Assembly (NCBI GenBank): GCA_037447655.1
Contig: JBBHKE010001950.1
Location: forward strand, 1-64,000
Source: Zygnema cylindricum
Taxonomy: Eukaryota; Streptophyta; Zygnematophyceae; Zygnematales; Zygnemataceae
DNA: 64,000 bases
Reading direction: 5' to 3'
Each line of letters starts with the position of its first letter. Within the stretch, counting starts at the first letter, position 1. Below are positions 55,109 to 64,000 of the stretch, in pieces. Made by a program: the position numbers and the translations under genes. The notes under the pieces were generated by a model, which was not told the origin of the DNA, did no database searches, and saw nothing but the letters and a program-made list of their open reading frames with translations.

Positions 55109-57029
55109 GGGTGCGTCTCCATGTGCCTAAGTAAGGGTTTTTTCTGTCGTTTTCCTGTAAAACTTAGGGTACTTTCGCATGTAACCGAAACTTAGTCTTG
55201 TTACTTTGTTTTTTAGCGAAGATTCTCCGTACAACTTTCAGAGCATTCGGATGTAAACCCAAATAAATTGTCACTTAAAAAAGTGACTTACATGAATTAC
55301 GAAGAATTGTGACAGATGAAGTGGTACATAAAATGAGGTGAAACTCCCACTCGCCTTCAATTTGAGGCGTTTCTCCGCACACTGTACAAATTTTGTGACT
55401 TCGTAATGTCCGTACACCATATTGTCGACGTGTCAAAACCCTAAAATACCTTTCGCTGTCGCACAAAATTTGCGGTTTCGTTTATCGTCTTCCCAATTGC
55501 CGGCAGGTGGCCAATATTTTTCATACGTCGTATGTGTGAAGACACGTGTTTTTGAGAGAGACGACACATGTAAAGAAATACGCGCACGCCAAACATTACG
55601 CACAGGCTGTAAACGTGCAGTGTGTTTTTTTTTTGGTACTCCGCGCACATAAATTGTTAAAAACTTTAGATACGTGCGACAATGTCTGCCTATTCGCTCA
55701 CCTTATTGGACTTTATTTCAAATCACCTCGCGGGGTGATTTAATGTGAAGTTCGAACATGTGTTAAAAGGACGCGAAAGTGGGTCGAAATGCGCTAAACG
55801 ACAAATTGTATCACGCTAGACGACAAACTACTGTATATAGTTTCAGGGTAACGCAACTTGTACGGTGGAAATTTCTATTTTTCGTTACGGTTGCGGATTT
55901 TATCGTTTTTTTCTAAATAATGGAGGAAAACAACAGAAAATAACAGTAACTTTAGCACATGCGAAAATACCTTTAGAGCTGCACCGCGTAAGTTTCAACA
56001 ATACAAAAAAATAGAAAAAATGAGAATTAATTTTTGCGTCATCATCGAATCTTCAAACTTCTCTTTAAAACACAGGGAAGATGTGTTTTAAAAAAAAATG
56101 TTTTCCAAAAACAAATAGGAACACGTATTCGCACATGTAAAAAAATTTACACATATTTCAAACGAATTCAAGAGACGACGAAAGGTACACTGTTCGTTAG
56201 ATTTTTTCTACTTGCGTCCATCAAAGTACACAATTTGTTTTGTTTTGTCGCGTTTCGTTCAGTACGGATTTTTCCACCGCGTAAGTTTCAACAATACAAA
56301 AAAATAGAAAAATGAGAATTATATTTTGCGTCATCATCGAATTTAAGATGTACTACATGTTGTCGTCTGATGTTTTTCGACCCACGACCACGCCAAAAAA
56401 CGTCATCTTCAAACTTCTCTTTAAAACACAAGGAAGATGTGTTTTAAAAAAATATTTTCCAAAAACAAATAGGAACACGTATTCGCACATTTAAAAAAAT
56501 TTACACATATTTCAAACGAATTCAAGCGACGACGAAAGGTACATTGTTCGTTGTTTTTTGTCTTTTTGCGTCCATCAAAGAACATAATTTGTTTTGTTTT
56601 GTCGCGTTTCATTCAGTACGGATTTTTCCATTTCAAAGATCTGAAAATTCTGATGCCATTTGATGAAATCGTGAGAAATCTCGCACAACTCGCATATCAC
56701 CAACAACTCGCACACGCGGCCTCTCTCACGCAGCCTCGCATTCTCTCATTCAAACATCAATATTCCTCATCCTTCCACCAGGCATCTTTATGATGACCGG
56801 TGGGAAGCTGGAGAAAACATTTTTTGCCTTTAAAAAATGAAAACCCACAATTATCATTGCTATACTTTTTAACCCGAACAAAGGCGGAATTCAATTAATA
56901 CAATCAACACACCCTTTTAAGTAACAATTTTTTTTGTTACACATAGGGACACCTGAAATCCGGGTCCGCCGGATCTGCGCTAAAAAACAAATTAATTCCC
57001 CTAAGTTTGAAGTACATGGAGACGTGCCC
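55109..57029. mobile_element. Non-autonomous PIF/Harbinger-like element
   Basis: 1921 bp. Ends GGGTGCGTCTCCATGT and ACATGGAGACGTGCCC form a 16-bp inverted repeat with two mismatches. TAA on both sides (55106-55108 and 57030-57032) fits the 3-bp TWA-type duplication of PIF/Harbinger. No transposase or Myb-like frame is recognisable. The interior contains a ~300-350-bp tandem duplication, so this is a non-autonomous copy. Confidence 0.85.
55987..56635. repeat. ~300-350-bp tandem duplication inside the PIF-like element
   Basis: Two units starting GTAAGTTTCAACAATAC at about 55987 and 56281. They share TCTTCAAACTTCTCTTTAAA, AATAGGAACACGTATTCGCA and GACGACGAAAGGTACA. The second unit has an extra ~60 bp (56342-56404). 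Confidence 0.85.
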
Positions 57030-57049
57030 TAATAGCGATTTCCGGTGTA

Positions 57050-58200
57050 GTTTACAGAGCTAAAAACATTTGTTGAACTGACGAAATTTTTCTTTGATGG
57101 TACGGCAGACGACATCGCTACAGTAGTATACCGTCTAGTCATACCCAAAATTGACACGTGGCGAGGCGCACGAAAATCTACCTTCTCCCTTCACTAGGCG
57201 ACAACACCTCCTCTCGTTCGCGACGCGCGTACGGATGGCTCTTTCTCCCTTCCATACAACAACACTTCCTTCCCGTCGCGATGTCCCTGCGGATCTAGCT
57301 TCACTACGCGACAGAACCTTCTCTGTCGCGATGCGCTCACGGATATAATTTATCCCTTAGACGACGCAAGAGCATCTCTTCATTGTCGCGATGTGCCTAC
57401 AGGCTCAACTTCTCCCTTCGGTAAGCGAAAGCATCTAATCTACGGTCGCGATTCTCCCTACGTATCCACAGTAATTCCTCCCTTCCTTATGCGACAACAC
57501 CTCCTAATGCGTCAAAGCAATGGAAAAATCGGTGTAATTGTACCTCCGCAGATACGACAAAGCTCGGTTACCTGCTTGGAATGGGAACAACTGTCCTTGA
57601 TCGTACTGTTGAGCAAAACAATTTCATGGCTGATTTTCTGGACACTCTTTCCCCTTTCCCCTGTCCTCTTTTCCCTTCCCTTTCCTTTCCCCTTCCCCTT
57701 TCCCTTTCCCCTTCCTCTTCATTTTTTTCCCTCTCTCCTCTTCCCGCTTTTCCCCTCCCTCATCTTAACCCACTGCACTTTTTTTTTATTTTCCTCTCCT
57801 CACCTCTCCTATCCCTCTGGGATTCCTTGCCACTCACGCTTCAGCTTTGCCACGAGGCACTTTTTTTACTGTTCACACTTGAGCACAAAATGTAAAAAGT
57901 TTCAATTTCTACTCTTAACCCGAGTTGCAGATGTGTTTCACTCGTGGCTCTTCAATTCTATTTTGTGATAAGACTCTGTAATAATATGCAATCCTCAAAT
58001 CCTTTGTTTTGCATCACAATTTATTATATACATTATTATGTATTCCTCACTATTAGAGGTAAGTATTCCTTTGTCATATAGGTATGTCTCCCTCCTCTAC
58101 CTCCTTCCTACTCCTTTTTATTCAATACTCCTCCTATTACTCCGTCTATTTCTCTGTATCTCCCTCTCCCTCTCCCTCTCCCTCTCCCCTCTCTCCCTTT
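57050..58200. other. Spacer with minisatellite and CT-rich sequence
   Basis: Contains the TCGCGA minisatellite (57165-57510), CT-rich runs at 57640-57780 and 58150-58200, and TATTAGAGGTAAGTATTCC at 58044-58062, which looks like a 5' splice site after a short ATG frame (58038-58052). No gene is established. Confidence 0.45.
57165..57510. repeat. ~62-bp minisatellite with TCGCGA core
   Basis: Five to six diverged units containing CTTCTCCCTTC, CGACAACACCTC and GTCGCGATGCGC followed by TACGGAT. The GC-rich cores stand out against the AT-rich surroundings. Confidence 0.8.
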
Positions 58201-58773
58201 TGTTAAAATTTTGTGTCCAATTCCTCCTAAGAACCAGAAGTCAAAGTCAGTCAAAGTGACTTGAGAGAAGTCAACTGAAGTCATGTTAGGTTCATGTAGG
58301 TTGAGTAGACGTCAAAATTTGTGTAGACGTCAAGCATACTTTGCGTAGACGTCAAGTTAAGCGAAACGTAATTGTTTACGTCTACTGTACGGCAAGTACA
58401 AAGTGTCGCAGATTTTGAGTAAATGTCACGTAGTGAATTACGGCCGTTGATTTTGTTTACGTAGTTCACAAGTTAGGAATTTGTTCCTTTACGTGATAAA
58501 CAAGTAGCGTAGTACCTACGTCACCTACACATATAAAATGTACTTCATGCTGTACTTCATGCTGGACATTGAAAATCAATCATCAAGTGAATGATTCTCT
58601 CCAATTTTTCCCTACTGCTATTTTTGCACTGAGTGCTTATTTTGTCGTGGAATTAATCTATCTTTTTTCTTGTTCAGTAATTAAGCTTTGCTTTCTCATA
58701 TAAAGAATTGTTTTCCTTAGCTTCCTCTCTTGTAATTGGTCGATCCTATAGCCACTTCTTCAGAATCTCAACA
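58201..58773 (+). repeat. 5' LTR of the Copia element
   Basis: 573 bp starting TGTTAAAATTTTGTG. Contains many TAGACGTCAA repeats (58305-58350). The Gag frame begins inside this LTR: the 3' LTR has ATGGCCACTTCTTC where the 5' LTR has ATAGCCACTTCTTC (58748). Confidence 0.92.
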
Positions 58774-59620
58774 TGGTATCAGAGCTTTAGGTAAAAATAC
58801 AGACATCCATAAATTTAATGGAAGAAATTATTTACTGTGGAAAGCTAAGAGTACCCGAATTCTAAAGTTTAAAAATTACTGGGGTATTGTTGCAGACACA
58901 GAACAAAAACCTACTGAAGCCCAAAAGGCAGCAAGATATGATAGAAGGGAAGAAGAGGCAGCGACATTAATTTTTCTAGCAGTGGAAGACGGTCAACTTT
59001 TACACATAGTTGAGTTGGGTAAACCTAAGGCTATGTGGGATAAACTAAGGACAGTACATAAGCGTACTAATCCGTCCAATAATATGCAATTAAAGAACAA
59101 ATTGTTGGACTTTAGTATGGAGAGTGGAGATACTATGGAAACCCATATCAATAGACTGAAAGAGCTTAAGTTACACTTAGCCGCAGTCGCCACAAAACTG
59201 AATGATGATGATTTGACTCTCACACTGTTTAGGTCATTACCATCACAATATGCTATGGTGATCACGGCTTTGAAAAGTCAACCTACTATAGACTTTGCTG
59301 CAATATGTCAGCATTTCAAGAAGTAGTTGAAATTAAAAGAAAGGAAGAAAAAGAGTCAGATGCAGCTTATTATGCCAAAGGCAAACAGTCAGTAAAACAA
59401 ACTAAGTTAGTAAGTGCTTGTGCTATATGTGGAAAAAACCAATCATCAGACTGCTAACTGTAGATTCAAAAAGAAAAGACTGAAAACTTCAAGAAAAAGA
59501 TTGTTTGTTATAGTTGTGGAAAACCAAGTCATAAGTCTTCAGTTTGTCGTAGTAAAGACAAAAACAAACAAAACAAACCATCTTTTGCCATGACCATTCA
59601 AGATGAGATTAATCTTTTTC
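58748..59620 (+). pseudogene. Copia Gag (UBN2-type) with two zinc knuckles, broken
   Basis: The frame runs from the LTR through the PBS (TSSESQHGIRALGKN) into HKFNGRNYLLWKAKSTRILK and MWDKLRTVHKR, typical Copia Gag. The start codon is ATA in this copy. A TAG at 59324 is a frameshift: the next frame continues EVVEIKRKEEKESDAAYYAK. Knuckle one is CAIC...NHQTANC with a one-base shift inside. Knuckle two is CYSCGKPSHKSSVC (CX2CX4HX4C). Confidence 0.88.
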
Positions 59621-61985
59621 TCACACGGTCTAATGCTTAGAAAATCAAATGAATTATAGATTCTGGAGCGTCTCATCATATGTGTAATGATAAGTCCATC
59701 TTTTCTTCTCTCACAAGGTTACAAGGTCCTCGACGAATCATACTTGCAGTTGATGAGATTCTAGAAACCAGTTTAATGGGCGAGGTTAAGTTATAGTTAT
59801 AATGTGATACTGGTAGCTATGAAGGGCATCAAAAAGAAATTTTATACTTACCAAGTTTAAAACATAACCTTTTTAGCGTTATGCATGCTGTGAGGAGTGG
59901 ACTAAAAGTTGAATTTGAGAAAAAGAAAAACGAACGTTTTGAAATTAAGAGTGAGTGAAAGCTAATCGCTCTTCGATATCTGGAAGGGAATATTTTTACT
60001 CTACGTTTGGATGATGAAGATGCACAGATGAATTTCATCAAAGAAGCACAAACTTTGGAGCTATGGCATCAACGATTTGGTCATCTGGGAGAGCAAAATC
60101 TTAAACGACTCATTGAAAAGAAGATGGTCAGACGAGTTGAGGATGTCAACGCTAAAGACAAGCTTAAGGTGTGTGAAGGATGCGCTCAAGGTAAGCAAAA
60201 AATGCTTTCTTTTCATAAAGATGATGAACCCAAAAATAGAAGGAAGTTGGAACTTATTCATTCTGACTTGAGCGGTCCTCACCCCTTAAGTCTTGCAGGT
60301 TCTAGATTTTTCATCACGTTTACGGATGAGTGCACTAGAAAAGTATGGGTGTATTTTATGAAATCCAAAGGAGAAGCCCTTAAGAAATTGAGAGAGTTCA
60401 AAACCATGGTAAAAAATCAGGCAAGAGAAGCAGATCCAGATTTTAAGGTCGGATAATGGGGGGGGATATACCTCCAATGCTTTTAAGGAAAACTGTAAAA
60501 CTTGGGGGATACAACAAGAATTCACAGTAGCTTATAGTCCGCAGCAAAATGGAGTATCAGAAAGACTGAACTGAACTTTGGTTGAAATTGCACGTTGTTT
60601 AGTACATAATGCAAAACTTAATCAAAACCTATGGCCTGAAGCTATCCTTACTGCAATTATTTGAAAAATCGTTCTCCTAGTACTTCTCTACAAGATATTA
60701 CACCCAAAGAAGCTTGGTCAGGCTTTAGACCAAATGTTAAACATTTTAAAGTGTTTGGAAGTAAAACCTTTGTTCACATCCTAGCACAGAATAGAAAGAA
60801 ATTTGACAAGAAGAGTTGGACTGGTGTCTTTGTACGTTATGACATAAATAGAAAAGCTTACAAAATTTATGACCCAGCTACGCAGAAAATTCATGTCAGT
60901 CGAGATGTGACTGTGGATGAAGGGAAAGAGAGTAGTTTAGATGAGACAAATAATGTTGACCCTTGGTATGAAGAACCAGGGACTGTCACTTTTCCCTATA
61001 ACAATCAAGAAGAATTGGAAAGTGGGTCTCCACAGACGCCAAGTACTCTAGGCAGAGAACACGAAGTGGAGCCTTCGTCATCCACACTAATTTCCATTCC
61101 AATTCAGACTTCCGTCATCCTTAGTGGAACATCAACCTTTCAATCTTTACCAGTGGAGAAGTTACCAAAACCACAACCTTCGCAAATTACAACCTCTCGA
61201 ATCCGATCCACCAGTCGAGATTGAAGGTAACCCCTCAAAAAGTCTCTAATCGAATACGTGCTAAACCAAAACTACTGATTGAAGAAACGAGAGATATGGG
61301 TTTAGCTTATTGCTTAATGGCGGCAGAGGGGGAACCGCAAACCTTTCATGAAGCTTTGGAGAGTTCTAATTCTCAAAAATGGAAGGAGGCAATAGAATTA
61401 GAATATGAATCACTGATCAAAAACAAAACTTGGACCTTAGTAGAACACCTAGAAGAAAAAAACATTGTGGGGTGTAAATGGGTCTTTAAGATTAAGAGGA
61501 AATCAGATGGATCAGTGGAAAGATATAAAGCGAGGTTGGTAGCTGAGGGGTATTCACATGAAAAGGGGGTTGATTGTTATGATTTGGTAATGAGAACTCT
61601 TTTAGCGCTGAGTCATTCTCGTAGCTAAATAGTGAAGTTTAATAGTCTGCGAAGTTTAATAGCCTTAGGAGCAGCGGGTATGCAGATGCATCAACTAGAT
61701 ATCATAAGTGCATTCTTTAATGGGGATTTAGTGGAAAAAGTCTACATGGAACATCTAGAAGGCATGATAGAACCTGGAAAAGAACTGATGGTTTGTAAAC
61801 TACACAAATCCATATACAGTCTAAAACAAAGCCCTAGGTGTTGGAAGATCAAACTTGAAACCAAAATGAGAGAAGAGGCCTTTGAGAGATGTCATGGAGA
61901 CGGCGACCTCGACACAAGGAGGAGCATTACCGATTGGATTTTTCATGTGTACAAGAAGACCCATCAGTTAAAGAGAAAAAATTGA
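59621..61985 (+). pseudogene. Copia Pol (protease, integrase, partial RT), broken
   Basis: Protease DSGASHHMC at about 59660. GAG-pre-integrase LWHQRFGHLGEQNLKRL with CEGC (60060-60185). Integrase core IHSDLSGPHPLSL, a frameshift before SDNGGGYTSNAF (about 60450), YSPQQNGVSERLN then a stop in place of Arg, and KNRSPSTSLQDITPKEAW. RT starts WKEAIELEYESLIKNKTWTL, then KARLVAEGYSHEKGVD, a break at 61625, then HQLDIISAFFNGDLVEKVYM and SIYSLKQSPRCWK. The YVDD box and RNase H are missing. Confidence 0.88.
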
Positions 61986-62084
61986 AAAGAAAAGTTTAAA
62001 ATTTGATTTTGAATCAGCTCACAGGAGTTGGTCCTATTTAGTGAGGAAAATTGATAGTATGCAGAAAATGAACCAGAGAGGGGG

Positions 62085-62647
62085 TGTTAAAATTTTGTGT
62101 CCATTTCGTGCTAAGGACCAGAAGTCAAAGTTAGTCAAAATGACGTGAGAGAGAAGTCAACCGAAGTCCTGTTAGGTTCATGTACGGTTGAGTAGACGTC
62201 AAAATTTGTGTAGACGTCAAGCATACTTATCGTAGACGTCAAGTTAAGCGAAACGTAATTGTTTACGTCTATTGTACGGCAAGTACAAAATGTCGCAGAT
62301 TTTGAGTAAATCTCACAAAGTGAATTGTGACCGTTGATTTTGTTTACGTAGTTCACAAGTTAGGAATTTGTTCCTTTACGTGTTAAACAAGTAGCGTAAT
62401 ACCTACGTCACCTACACATATAAAATTTACTCATGCTGGACATTGAAAATCAATCATCAAGTGAATGATTCTCTCCAATTTTTCCCTATTGCTATTTTTG
62501 CACTGAGTGCTTATTTTGTCGTGGATTTAATCAATCTTCTTTCTTGTTTAGTAATTAAGCTTTGCTTTCTCATATAGAGAATTGTTTTCCTTAGCTTCCT
62601 GTCTTGTAATTGGACGATCCTATGGCCACTTCTTCTGAATCTCAACA
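62085..62647 (+). repeat. 3' LTR of the Copia element
   Basis: 563 bp with several substitutions and short indels relative to the 5' LTR. It retains the intact ATG of the Gag start (62621-62623). Confidence 0.92.
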
Positions 62648-63330
62648 CCTCCCCCTCTCCCTCTCCCTCTCCTTTTCTCCCTCCCTCTCTCCCTCTCTCC
62701 CTCTCGCGGTTTGCGTGGTATCTATTTCTTTTCCTATTGCAAACCAGTCGTTTGGAATCACCACACGCCACGTGGCTTATTGCAAAGACGAGTATGCCAA
62801 GAATCCTGATCTCACAAGTTTCGGAGCACCGACATTAGATGATCGACTTGCCATGTTTGAAAACGATGACGAGGGAGGGAGGGAGGGAGGGAGGGAGGTA
62901 GGCAGCAGAGAGGGCCATAGCTGATTGGGGTGGTGATTGATCTGATATTACTCACATCCTCATATACTCTTCTTCCGGCATGGGGTGCCGTGGTGAGGTT
63001 TCCCTAAAAAAGACAAATTTTCACTGCATTTCATTCTTGGAGTGCTTGTTTACTTGCAGAAAGAAATGAACCCCTTGAAACAGGATATGCATGAACCCCT
63101 TGAAACAGGATATGCAGGTTATTTGCAGGCTAAAATAGTCCATCCAGAACCTTGAAATCTGACATATGCTAGTTCAATCGATGCGTTGGCTTGTAGAGCT
63201 GAAATTGTTAAGAACTCACAAAAGGATGGACTCACTTCACAAAAAATAAACCAAGATGATACACAGCTGAAGCTTACAAAGAAACAAATCTCAATCACCT
63301 CAAAACAAATCACATCGACAAAATACAAAT
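62648..63330. other. CT tract and exon-like frame right of the Copia element
   Basis: (CTCCCT)n DNA at 62648-62705, then an acceptor-like TTGCAAACCAG ending near 62748. The open frame that follows reads SFGITTRHVAYCKDEYAK, NPDLTSFGAPTLDDRLAMFE, then a Gly/Arg/Glu microsatellite (GGGA)n at 62870-62898. Composition looks protein-like but I do not recognise the family. The remainder to 63330 shows a tandem ATGAACCCCTTGAAACAGG duplication at 63067-63117. Confidence 0.4.
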
Positions 63331-63339
63331 ATATTAAGC

Positions 63340-64000
63340 CGAGGCTTTTCCAAAGAGGCAATTTCTCTTCCAGGAATTCATTCAATTTCGATTCAAGGAA
63401 AATGAATATATCGACGATGCAGTGAAAAGGTTTAATATTCTTGTGGAGCAACTAACCAATCTTGGACGAATGTTAGACGAAGACCACAAGTTGCATGTGT
63501 TCTTCAACAGTCTTCCGGAGTACCTTCGTACTCCGAGTGACATTATTCAATCAAAGAAAAGGGCTTCGTACAAATACGCGGTGAGTTACTTAATGAGGGT
63601 GGATAAGACGAGAGATGGAAAAAGTAGAGGAGTGAAGGAATCAGTTGCATTTAGTGAATCTGCCCCTCTTAATATTGCCACAGATGCGGCTTTGAATTTA
63701 CTCAATAGAAGAGGGGGTGGTAGATATTTTAGAGGTAGAGGCGGTAGTGGTAGAGGAGGTAGAGGAGGCATGCAGAATGCAGGTGGTAGTGACAGTCAGA
63801 CTGATGCTCATGTGACATGCTACAAATGTCAAAAATTGGGACATTTTGCAGCAGATTGTTCGGATCATCAAAAACTCTGCGTCAGCGATGGGGACATGTT
63901 AGTACACAATGTTTTGATAGAAGTGAATGGAACTTAGAAAGAGGGGGAAGAGGCGGTCGTGGTCGTGGTTTTGGTCGCGTAAATGGTCGAGGAGGAAGCC
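63340..64000 (+). pseudogene. Second Copia Gag, partial (runs off the window)
   Basis: Reads FQEFIQFRFKENEYIDDAVK, then RFNILVEQLTNLGRMLDEDH, FNSLPEYLRTP, an Arg/Gly-rich stretch and a zinc knuckle CYKCQKLGHFAADC (CX2CX4HX4C). This sequence is clearly different from the Gag of the element at 58201. A frameshift after the knuckle puts a second Gly/Arg-rich segment (GGRGRGFGRVNGRGG) in another frame at the window edge. No start codon or 5' LTR is identified. Confidence 0.8.

Larger units (their letters stand above)
54906..57049. mobile_element. TA-flanked MITE (CACCG family) split by a nested insertion
   Basis: The left part, 54906-55108, begins CACACCGTGAATCGCTATTA and includes TCTGACGGTGGCGATTGAAA and the ATTGGCGGTCTCGAATTGAA core. 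The right end, TAATAGCGATTTCCGGTGTA, is at 57030-57049. Removing the 1.9-kb insert and one TAA leaves an ordinary ~220-bp family member. Confidence 0.88.
58201..62647 (+). mobile_element. Copia LTR retrotransposon, degenerate
   Basis: 5' LTR 58201-58773 (573 bp), 3' LTR 62085-62647 (563 bp), both TGTTAAAATT...CTCAACA. PBS TGGTATCAGAGC (58774-58785) is complementary to initiator tRNA-Met, and a purine tract AGAGAGGGG precedes the 3' LTR. Gene order Gag, protease, integrase, RT is that of Ty1/Copia. Stops and frameshifts occur throughout, and the 3' half of RT plus RNase H is deleted. No exact target duplication is visible. Both flanks are (CTCCCT)n DNA, so it appears to have inserted into a CT microsatellite. 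Confidence 0.93.

Noticed and set aside
1-64000. Bacterial or viral features (operons, CRISPR, phage or viral genes)
   Set aside because: Introns, microsatellites, MITEs and plant-type genes throughout; no spacer-repeat array and no viral gene set. The only reverse-transcribing sequences are ordinary Copia and TRIM elements.

Overview
This window is nuclear DNA of a green plant-lineage eukaryote, most likely a streptophyte alga (inference). It is AT-rich, its genes are split by GT-AG introns, and the protein-coding genes are typical of Viridiplantae: a thylakoid-lumen immunophilin like FKBP18, a PPR protein with a plausible organelle-targeting leader, a PHT4;6/ANTR5-type anion transporter and cytosolic ribosomal protein eL30. 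About a tenth of the sequence codes for host protein. The rest is introns, microsatellites, minisatellites and transposons. There is one 10-N gap (47628-47637). No operon, CRISPR or phage structure is present, and the short ORFs of the AT-rich spacers look random.

Layout. 1-4405: RPL30 (eL30) on the minus strand, five coding exons, preceded by a spacer with a 50-bp palindromic mini-element. 4406-16532: long spacer with minisatellites, a 570-bp (ATC)n array, two MITE families and no recognisable gene. 16610-19378: plus-strand gene for a plant-type coiled-coil, tail-anchored membrane protein (3 exons). 21302-27469: minus-strand FKBP18-like gene (6 exons) whose four longest introns all contain members of one MITE family. 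28529-30670: decayed hAT (BED/DUF659) transposase gene split by a complete 508-bp miniature LTR retrotransposon (TRIM). 33249-40688: plus-strand PPR gene (at least 4 exons, a 4.8-kb first intron). 42984-44483: single-exon PHT4;6-like transporter gene on the minus strand, flanked by homopurine/homopyrimidine blocks. 46113-46901: two abutting MITEs. 49480-52929: remains of purple acid phosphatase genes in a duplicated segment. 54906-57049: a MITE interrupted by a 1.9-kb PIF/Harbinger-like element. 58201-62647: degenerate Copia retrotransposon with both LTRs. 63340-64000: part of a second Copia gag.

The most interesting object is the TRIM at 29841-30348. It has 222/221-bp LTRs (TG...CA), a primer binding site for initiator tRNA-Met, a G-rich polypurine tract and a perfect 5-bp target duplication. 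Each LTR holds a 73-nt sequence that folds into a complete tRNA cloverleaf, with A- and B-box-like Pol III promoter motifs and a TATATAAA about 30 bp upstream. This resembles the known Cassandra TRIMs, which carry 5S RNA genes in their LTRs, but uses a tRNA-like unit instead. Other patterns worth checking are a 16-copy TA-flanked MITE family, a hAT-type MITE with 8-bp target duplications, and a consistent sense-strand orientation of CT-rich tracts in introns and 5' leaders.
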